A DNA stretch of 18,059 nucleotides from Methanobacteriota archaeon (GTDB lineage: Archaea > Thermoplasmatota > Poseidoniia > Poseidoniales > Poseidoniaceae): NCBI GenBank assembly GCA_002694245.1, contig NZLM01000021.1, positions 28,971 to 47,029 of the forward strand. Direction: 5' to 3'. Below the pieces are notes generated by a model. That model saw only the letters and a program-made list of their open reading frames with translations. It was not told the DNA's origin and made no database searches. Each line of letters begins with the position of its first letter. Positions within the stretch are counted from its first letter, which is position 1. This document shows, piece by piece, positions 8,701 to 13,583 of this stretch. The translations under genes and the position numbers were made by a program.

Positions 8701-11475
8701 CAAGCCATCTCCATCTGCATCCCAGTTAGCATCGTCAGGATTCATTGGGTCCATAGTCCAATTATTTGAACCGGTGAAAACTGAACCTATCCATCTTCGG
8801 TTTTCAATTTCCCACCCATCTGGCATCCCATCACCATCTGAATCTGGGTTTGTTGGGTCCGTAAACGGATCTACACCTAGAGAATCGAGGTATGTTGCGT
8901 TTGCTGCAAGGCCTGCTGCATCGTCACATACGTGATTGTAATCATACTGATTTGTGTAGTGACAATTTAGAGGAGTAAATTCGTGGAACAGCCCGAACAC
9001 TTCCGCACCGTCCCCAACACCATCGCCATCAGAGTCAACAGTTCTTGGATCGGTTGCATTGTATCCTGCATCTGTGATCGCAGTGTATCTAAACTCGTCT
9101 AGGTTTGTCCACAATCTTTCATTTATTGGGTCAGAATCTAAATTCACTCCATCTCCATCAGCATCCAAAAGGGCATCCCAAGGATCTGTCGGATCTAATC
9201 CATATCTGACCTCCCAACCATCAAGCATTCCATCTGAATCAGAATCATTAGCCATTGGGTCCATTAACTCAATATTGGAATATCTTCCTGGTCCAATTCC
9301 AACGAATACAGTATCAATTCCTGCCACCTCATGGACTCCAATCGCAGAGATTAATCCGGGTACCCATTCTTGACTTGTCATTCCAAATACTGCAGAATAA
9401 CCCCCGTTTAGAGACCATAATCCCCATGAAGACCCGATTAGTACTTCTGTTCCTGTGGAATGTATTGAATGAATAGAATTAGCGCCATCTACCGAAACAC
9501 CATCAATTCCTTGATGCTCATAATCACCGCCAAACTGAATAATATCAGAAAGTAAATCCATGCGATGTAGTCCTGATGGTGTACCAATCCATGCCACTTG
9601 GGCTGCTGATTCATCTGGACCATCTAGTTGCAATGCATTAACTGTTGCAGGATTACCTCCGCCCTCAGAACCTATTGCCCTAAGATTGTCTATACTCTTT
9701 GCAATTGGTGTTGGTTCTGGTGAGAAGTAGAATTTCCAATTTGGCACCGCATCATCTCTAGCGGATGTTGTTTCTACAGTGAACAAACCAACATCTGTTC
9801 CAACAAACAGAGTAACTGAGCCAGATGATACTGCAGAATGTGCTACAGAGGTGGCTGTGGCGTTACCAGTCAACATAGCGTTTGCAATTCCCGAACCGAT
9901 CGAAAATTCCGTTACCGATAGGGAATTTATTTGGAATACAGAACCAAATCCACCAAATCCAAGCGCGATTACATAATCATCTCCACCATCTATTTGCAAC
10001 TGTGTCCCTGCAGTGTATTTACCAGGGAAATAATCCCATGTGGACGCGGTAGACAATGCGCCGTCGTTGTAGGAAGCAATCCAAGTCCCGGATTCTGTCA
10101 TCAAGACTATGTGGTCATCGAGAACAACCATGTCGTGTAAATCGTGTCCTTGTGGTAACTGATAATGTGTGGAGGATTCCTCAGTAAAATCTACAATTGT
10201 AATACCCAGTTTTGTTCCAAATATAATGTGCGAGCCATCGTTGTGAATCGAGCGAATATCGTGATTGTAAACTGATATTTCATCACTACCAGCTGATTGA
10301 ACTAAAGGATATTCTTTGTAGGTTCCATCGCTTGAACCAAGTTCTACCGAGCGTAGCCCGGCTTTCACAGTATTTCCATCATCAAGGTGAACAAAATATT
10401 CCTCTAGCGTAGACAATTGCTCACCTACTTTAAGCGCCTCTAACGACCTTTGTGGATCTGGGCTTATCACGCCATCTCGATTAGAGTCCCATCCATCATT
10501 ATCCAAATCAATCAACGCATTTGAGCGGTTTAAGGGATCCAATCCGAAATGGATTTCCCAACCGTCCATAATCCCATCACCACTAGACGGGAACAATCTT
10601 CTGTGCTTGACTCCATCAAAATTGAACCTATCGCTGTCCTCTGAGATTGGATTAGTACCCAACCAAATATATTCATCAATTACGTTTTCAGTGCCGTTTC
10701 TTGCACATGCACTGAGAATGTTTTGGAACTTTGTAAAGTTTGAATTCTCAGTGATGAAGGGCCACTCTGACAAAATTGAGGATTCGGGATTAGGGGCATA
10801 ACATCGCATGCCATCAAGTTCATTCGTCCAGTTTGATGGTGCGCCATAGATGTATTCTTCAGAAGAGGTCAGTAACTCATTGATAGACAAAAATCCATCC
10901 CTATTTACATCAAATCCGTCTTCATCGAGATCTATGTCTGCATCACTTGCATTTAGAGGATCAAAGGATTCACAAACGAACTTTTTCTCTTCCATGTCAT
11001 ATCCGCCAAGCTTTTCGCACATGTGCGCTTCAAAACCATCAGGCATTCCATCACCGTCAGTATCAGCTACTCTAGGATCTAAATACCATCTTTCACCAGA
11101 TTCGTTGAGATTTCCAGTTTGTCCTCGGACAAAACCAGATTCCACGCATTCAGCCGGGTAAGGCCAGCAATATTCCTCTAGCGCAGTCAGTCCGTCTATG
11201 TCTTTATCAAACTCAGAATCGGGTTCCAACTTGTCCAAACCATCCATGAAAACCAACCTATTGTCAGTTGAAAAGAAAACAACATCTTCGCTGTACCTCT
11301 CTTCATGCTGGTCTGGTATTTTATCGTCGTCAGTATCAATCTGAGGTATCTCATCTCCTTTTGCTAGATTAGGGTCTGTTGTTGACACATTTGAGATAGC
11401 GGGCAACTGTGACACTAAGAATAATCCTAAAACAACTAGAACGGTCATCAAGAGAGTTGATTGAGAGCGTCGCAT
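5800..11475 (-). CDS. Giant secreted calcium-repeat protein with a central beta-propeller
   Basis: This secreted protein of about 1891 residues is built mainly from thrombospondin type 3-like calcium-binding repeats. I prefer the ATG at 11475: GGTGGT precedes it and the protein then opens with a typical signal peptide (MRRSQSTLLMTVLVVLGLFL). An in-frame GTG at 11502 would add nine residues and lacks a good ribosome site. From the N-terminus there are repeats such as DTDGDGMPDG and VNRDGFLSINE (residues about 45-340). A propeller-like block follows (about 388-725), with blades such as FVGTDVGLFTV and WIGTPSGLHRM. A long repeat array runs to the end. Cysteines occur as close pairs, as in disulfide-bonded exoproteins, and N-x-S/T sequons are common. 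There is no C-terminal helix or recognisable sorting signal, so it may be released or held by a partner. No enzyme domain was recognised. A structural or adhesive role is plausible but unproven. Confidence 0.9.
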   Translation of the reverse strand: MRRSQSTLLMTVLVVLGLFLVSQLPAISNVSTTDPNLAKGDEIPQIDTDDDKIPDQHEERYSEDVVFFSTDNRLVFMDGLDKLEPDSEFDKDIDGLTALEEYCWPYPAECVESGFVRGQTGNLNESGERWYLDPRVADTDGDGMPDGFEAHMCEKLGGYDMEEKKFVCESFDPLNASDADIDLDEDGFDVNRDGFLSINELLTSSEEYIYGAPSNWTNELDGMRCYAPNPESSILSEWPFITENSNFTKFQNILSACARNGTENVIDEYIWLGTNPISEDSDRFNFDGVKHRRLFPSSGDGIMDGWEIHFGLDPLNRSNALIDLDNDGWDSNRDGVISPDPQRSLEALKVGEQLSTLEEYFVHLDDGNTVKAGLRSVELGSSDGTYKEYPLVQSAGSDEISVYNHDIRSIHNDGSHIIFGTKLGITIVDFTEESSTHYQLPQGHDLHDMVVLDDHIVLMTESGTWIASYNDGALSTASTWDYFPGKYTAGTQLQIDGGDDYVIALGFGGFGSVFQINSLSVTEFSIGSGIANAMLTGNATATSVAHSAVSSGSVTLFVGTDVGLFTVETTSARDDAVPNWKFYFSPEPTPIAKSIDNLRAIGSEGGGNPATVNALQLDGPDESAAQVAWIGTPSGLHRMDLLSDIIQFGGDYEHQGIDGVSVDGANSIHSIHSTGTEVLIGSSWGLWSLNGGYSAVFGMTSQEWVPGLISAIGVHEVAGIDTVFVGIGPGRYSNIELMDPMANDSDSDGMLDGWEVRYGLDPTDPWDALLDADGDGVNLDSDPINERLWTNLDEFRYTAITDAGYNATDPRTVDSDGDGVGDGAEVFGLFHEFTPLNCHYTNQYDYNHVCDDAAGLAANATYLDSLGVDPFTDPTNPDSDGDGMPDGWEIENRRWIGSVFTGSNNWTMDPMNPDDANWDADGDGLSNLCEYQWTQVKLAGIVGDLFESHFESEQSASQWADADPNNVDSDGDGLPDGWEARGACTWDVSRTGINPLNGSDAFENPDGDGYDINHNGIIEDNEAFVNWLEYNIRDTLFDGNMSFDGELIPNNFSTDLFRNISDWAEPEEVFGDGSLTGDPTDSDTDSDGMPDGWEIWYARWHLLDAEWSLNPLDSTDRWEDSDDDGMSNWEEYNSIDPSLSETNSNRSSPQWYVTTVGSGYTLQQWAGITNEESFGSFVEQDIINVSGFTTDPTNPDTDGDGFLDGLELMFTAWNDSAQTWTLNPLVPGDGNFDADNDAMTDAQEFSLLTTNPDNGENHPLDAPVMHIDGDLNDPTQKAQRVYTIILDKGQRGKRHLEQFQEWQSTGIASNFISTLMGITDPTIADTDDDGMIDGFEYWFTTWDLENNRWSMNPLIDSDQFLDSDQDSVDCDRDGNISLDEQFTNKREYESRVYGKYTERLSTGSGLIGFGDDTIDAYVEEGYTESEARREMFNTFRGKDALSTARVDKINEQFSENFNRTLFGISDPTNTDSDQDGIDDGWEFCYAVYGLPDPSTQNHWSTNPVNPFDVNYDPDSDGWYGRTSFDIPAEQGTWDNRVFTPSGVVIQNGIGDLPFTNYMEYLNGTRPDTNDSDEDSITYNTVIVAGSVVSHDRDWNLSDGREVFKYGSNPMDNDTDGDMLPDWYEYEKGWNESNDNFSSRLKVEVQWIDLATGGACTSDTGSCRPLSQESSTYSRPSLGWTWATFDPTDASDANEDPDQDGNWDCSGATCEYTAYTNFMEFYAIANPNLDSPDSVRLSGETWDGNPITEWWQFRAFTLGLGEVTEDETNYLGMNKKNLDDESYVLLIDDQDTDFLVLDPGDDIVLCSGDQTDEWDLYYVGNTNRAPAVDLGEHELGWYYLDLDGDHIAEGSDPLNWDTDGDWLVDWFEVKDDEEDGLRGDSSPIRYDSRNTS
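5870..9249 (-). repeat. C-terminal array of a composite calcium-repeat module
   Basis: From about 9249 to 6605 a unit of roughly 90-150 residues recurs. It has a lead DPTxxDxD, an Asp loop with DGxxDGxE, an aromatic stretch with Trp and NP (for example WTMDPMNP, WSLNPLDS, WTLNPLVP, WSMNPLID), a second Asp loop, and a closing segment ending in EY or E. Leading loops begin near 9249, 9037, 8853, 8575, 8230, 7892, 7505, 7063 and 6645, with a last loop near 5915. Copies differ in length and sequence, which points to old duplications and not recent expansion. Confidence 0.8.
9300..10310 (-). other. Beta-propeller-like domain inserted between the calcium-repeat arrays
   Basis: About 335 residues lack Asp-rich loops and instead show repeated strand patterns of the form (I/V)(F/I)(I/V)GTxxGLxxx. 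Examples are IIFGTKLGITIVDF, FVGTDVGLFTVETT, WIGTPSGLHRMDLL and LIGSSWGLWSLNGG. This pattern is typical of propeller blades in periplasmic sensor and surface proteins. At least four to five blades can be counted by eye. Blade closure cannot be judged without structure prediction. Confidence 0.55.
10460..11338 (-). repeat. N-terminal group of calcium-binding repeats
   Basis: Asp-rich loops appear as DTDDDKIPD (near 11338), DTDGDGMPDGFE (near 11072), DEDGFDVNRDGFLSINE (near 10935), SGDGIMDGWE (near 10586) and DNDGWDSNRDGVIS (near 10508). They alternate two loop types. One is the DxDxDGxxDGxE type. The other is DxDGxDxNxDGxI followed by an acidic or EY-containing segment, which resembles dockerin or EF-hand-like calcium loops. 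Calcium binding is known for such motifs; here it is inferred. Confidence 0.75.
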
Positions 11476-11531
11476 TGGTACCACCGTCAGGCGCGGTAGC
11501 ACCCAACTATCCGAGTTTTAACTAATCAGCC

Positions 11532-11539
11532 TTAATATA
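11532..11539 (-). promoter_or_regulatory. TATA-like box for the minus-strand surface-protein operon
   Basis: On the minus strand the sequence reads TATATTAA. An archaeal start of transcription about 25 bases downstream would fall near 11508. That leaves about 30 untranslated bases before the ATG at 11475, including its GGTGGT ribosome site, so the box supports the downstream start over the GTG at 11502. The rest of the 190-base divergent gap between 11475 and 11666 shows no ORF or RNA gene. Confidence 0.5.
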
Positions 11540-11592
11540 GTGATGGAGCATTGTTCATACGCTAGCATACTTCGGAATTTCTAAAGTGTCCC

Positions 11593-11600
11593 CTAAATAC
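11593..11600 (+). promoter_or_regulatory. Weak TATA-like box for the metallo-hydrolase gene
   Basis: CTAAATAC on the plus strand lies about 73 bases before the preferred ATG at 11666. A start of transcription near 11620 would leave almost no room for the upstream GTG at 11624 but a normal leader for 11666. The match to an archaeal TATA box is weak, so this remains tentative. Confidence 0.3.
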
Positions 11601-11665
11601 AATTTTCAGACCATCTAGAAGGGGTGGGTTCAAGGGCTAACCGCGTTCACCTACGACAGTTCGAG

Positions 11666-12484
11666 ATGTCTCTTTCATTCACTCACCTTGGAACTGGTAG
11701 TCGAGGTAACTCGACGCTAGTTGAGAGTAATGACACGAAGATACTAATTGACCAAGGATTTAGTGGCAAACAACTTGAGACCAGATTGGCTAGAATGGAA
11801 ATAAAACCAACAGAAATAGATGCCATTTTGGTCACTCATCACCATGGTGACCACGGAGGAGGAGCATCGATTGCTCAAAAGAGGTGGAATATTCCAATTT
11901 TCTGTAATGACAGAACGGCAACTGCCCTAAATCTTGACCTAAGGAATGTCAGACTGTTTGAAAGTTTGGAAGCTATTGAATTCGGAGACGATTTGGCTCT
12001 ATTGCCCGTCCCGGTACCCCACAGTGGAGCAGATAATGTGGCATTCGTTGCTAGCCATAAGGGTGAAAGAGGTGCTGTAATTACAGATCTAGGTTCATGG
12101 ACAGATGAACTGGTCAATCATGTATCTGGATGTCAACACATATCCATAGAAGCAAATTATGATCACAACAGACTTTGGAACGGACCTTATCCTATGCGGC
12201 TAAAAGATCGGATTGCAGGAAGAGGCGGGCACTTATCCAATGACCAAACCGGTGAATTTTTGGCGAATGTTGTAGACAAAAATACCCGCTCGATAGTTCT
12301 CACTCATTTGTCTGAAAAGAACAACGCACCACACATCGCAGAATCATCGGTTTTGTACCATGTCGATGATATCTTTGAAGGCGATATCCGGATCTCTTTG
12401 CAAGATGGTCCAGAATTCACACACCACATAGGTCAAACAGAGCAGGAGAAAGTTGCCCGAGAAGGGATTTATCTCCGAGGATGA
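11666..12484 (+). CDS. Metallo-beta-lactamase fold hydrolase, WalJ/YycJ-like
   Basis: This cytoplasmic metal-dependent hydrolase has 272 residues. The ATG at 11666 gives the usual family beginning (MSLSFTHLGTGSRGNSTLVE). A GTG at 11624 would add fourteen residues unlike the family. The metal-binding signature reads HHHGDH at residues 58-63 (H58, H60, D62, H63), followed by H119 in PVPHSGADN, D141 in TDLGSW and H214 in LTHLSEKNN. The stretch EANYDHNRLWNGPYP and the GHLSN motif after it are typical of the WalJ/YycJ branch, some members of which are reported to be DNA exonucleases. The exact substrate here is unknown. There is no signal peptide. The gene lies 58 bases before the pilin genes on the same strand and ends inside a perfect palindrome, so co-transcription with the pilins is possible but not shown. 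The family call is firm, the activity is not. Confidence 0.9.
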   Translation: MSLSFTHLGTGSRGNSTLVESNDTKILIDQGFSGKQLETRLARMEIKPTEIDAILVTHHHGDHGGGASIAQKRWNIPIFCNDRTATALNLDLRNVRLFESLEAIEFGDDLALLPVPVPHSGADNVAFVASHKGERGAVITDLGSWTDELVNHVSGCQHISIEANYDHNRLWNGPYPMRLKDRIAGRGGHLSNDQTGEFLANVVDKNTRSIVLTHLSEKNNAPHIAESSVLYHVDDIFEGDIRISLQDGPEFTHHIGQTEQEKVAREGIYLRG

Positions 12485-12499
12485 GCCCTTAAGGGCTCA
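12482..12499. repeat. Perfect 18-base palindrome overlapping the hydrolase stop codon
   Basis: TGAGCCCTTAAGGGCTCA is identical to its reverse complement, and its first three bases are the stop codon of the metallo-hydrolase gene. As RNA it can fold into a 7-base-pair stem with a TTAA loop. No T-tract follows, so it is not a convincing terminator. As DNA it could bind a dimeric regulator of the pilin genes 44 bases downstream. Confidence 0.7.
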
Positions 12500-12518
12500 G
12501 ACTTGGTCAAACCATAAG

Positions 12519-12530
12519 AGGGAGTTCCCT
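12519..12530. repeat. Short inverted repeat before the first pilin gene
   Basis: AGGGA and TCCCT flank a GT, giving a 5-base-pair inverted repeat 12 bases before the pilin ATG. The loop is too tight for a stable RNA hairpin. It is notable only because a second, perfect palindrome lies in the same 58-base spacer. Confidence 0.35.
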
Positions 12531-12542
12531 ACTCGAAAGGTG

Positions 12543-13583
12543 ATGAGGTCTAGAAGCAGCCGTGACGATAACCTCGCTGTTAGCGAAGTTATCGGCGTAG
12601 TTATGCTACTAGCCATGGTAATTACAATGATGGGAGGAGTATTCGTATTCCTTACCCCTTATGTCAATGACTTCCAAGACAACACATCCTGGTCTAATGC
12701 AAATGGTATTGCTGAGAGGTTAGACGGCAGAATTGATGTTGTTGCTGGTGCAAGCCCCGATACAGGGCTTAGAGCAACAATGCCTTCAATCACTAGCTCA
12801 ATTGTTCCGCTTTCTAATGTTGAAACCTGGACTGTATCTGCCGATTTGACAACAGAAGATTCCGTCAATGTTGAGTACATTAACCAGACAATCTTCTCAA
12901 TATTTGCTCTGAATGAGACCGCCTCTAGTGCACATATTTGGACGTTGACAGATGAAACAATAGTTAACTTCACCCAAAGCCATGAAGAAGTATTTGTTGA
13001 ACACGAATTAAATGTTGCAAATATGTACATTGTTTCAGTATTCAATGACATGGGAACACTAATTCACAAGCACGCCAAAATATCCATTTCGGGTCTTTTA
13101 GTTAACACAAATGTTCAGACAGGTGAACATTCAATTGCATTGGTCAATGATGCAAGATACGACAAATTTTCAGATGAGACTTGGACTATAACTAATCCAC
13201 CTGATATGAATATTGAGGAATTGTTCGATGGAACAATGAGAGCTAGCCTATCACTTAGAACTGTAAACACTGTAGGGCCAATACCAGATGGCAGAAATGC
13301 AATTTTCGACATAAAATCATTGGGTCCAAAGACAATATTTAGCGGAGACGCCTATAATTTTAGATTTACTTTTGAATCCTCATTGGGTCCTACTGTAACC
13401 CCGCAAATGAGTGAAGGTTGGCTAATCGATTACACGCTACACAGGGCATCAAATACCTTAGACCAACACAGAGGAATTTCTCCATGGCTCCGTGCAAGTG
13501 GCTCTGACGGGCTAACAATAGACAAAGGATACAATGTCATTGATCTCGAAATTGAGTTACAACTAGTCGAGGTGAGTAAGTGA
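12543..13583 (+). CDS. Type IV pilin-like protein 1 (archaeal class III signal peptide)
   Basis: This protein of 346 residues is probably a subunit of an archaeal type IV pilus-like filament. A short charged leader (MRSRSSRDDN) is followed by LAVSEVIGVVMLLAM and a hydrophobic helix to about residue 37. This is the layout of archaeal pilins, in which a PibD-type peptidase cuts before the helix. By analogy with haloarchaeal pilins the cut would fall between A12 and V13. The remaining 300 or so residues are beta-rich, lack cysteine and carry several sequons (NTS, NQT, NET, NFT), as expected for an exposed head. I prefer the ATG at 12543. An upstream in-frame TTG at 12453 would put 30 unlikely residues before the leader. 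The AAAGGTG directly abutting the ATG is unusually close for a ribosome site. The stop overlaps the next start as GTGA, so translation is probably coupled. Confidence 0.8.
   Translation: MRSRSSRDDNLAVSEVIGVVMLLAMVITMMGGVFVFLTPYVNDFQDNTSWSNANGIAERLDGRIDVVAGASPDTGLRATMPSITSSIVPLSNVETWTVSADLTTEDSVNVEYINQTIFSIFALNETASSAHIWTLTDETIVNFTQSHEEVFVEHELNVANMYIVSVFNDMGTLIHKHAKISISGLLVNTNVQTGEHSIALVNDARYDKFSDETWTITNPPDMNIEELFDGTMRASLSLRTVNTVGPIPDGRNAIFDIKSLGPKTIFSGDAYNFRFTFESSLGPTVTPQMSEGWLIDYTLHRASNTLDQHRGISPWLRASGSDGLTIDKGYNVIDLEIELQLVEVSK
13571..13575 (+). promoter_or_regulatory. Ribosome binding site for pilin-like protein 2
   Basis: GGTGA lies inside the end of the preceding gene, 4 bases before the GTG at 13580. 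This supports the GTG as the true start and coupled translation through the GTGA overlap. Confidence 0.6.

Noticed and set aside
8438..8935. A 165-residue plus-strand frame opposite the calcium repeats
   Set aside because: It is the antisense shadow of the repetitive Asp-rich coding sequence, rich in Ser and Pro, with no start context or domain.
5870..11338. Asp-rich repeats as evidence of a cellulosome dockerin
   Set aside because: The loops resemble calcium sites in general, but there is no paired dockerin layout at a terminus of a glycoside hydrolase and no cohesin partner in the window.
11476..11502. GTG start at 11502 for the calcium-repeat protein
   Set aside because: It lacks a ribosome site and lies too close to the predicted transcription start. 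The ATG at 11475 has GGTGGT before it and gives a clean signal peptide.
12453..12542. TTG start at 12453 for pilin 1
   Set aside because: It would overlap the hydrolase gene and place 30 extra residues ahead of a class III leader, which is normally short.
12659..13051. A 130-residue minus-strand frame inside the first pilin gene
   Set aside because: It is opposite a well-supported pilin gene and has no ribosome site or recognisable features.
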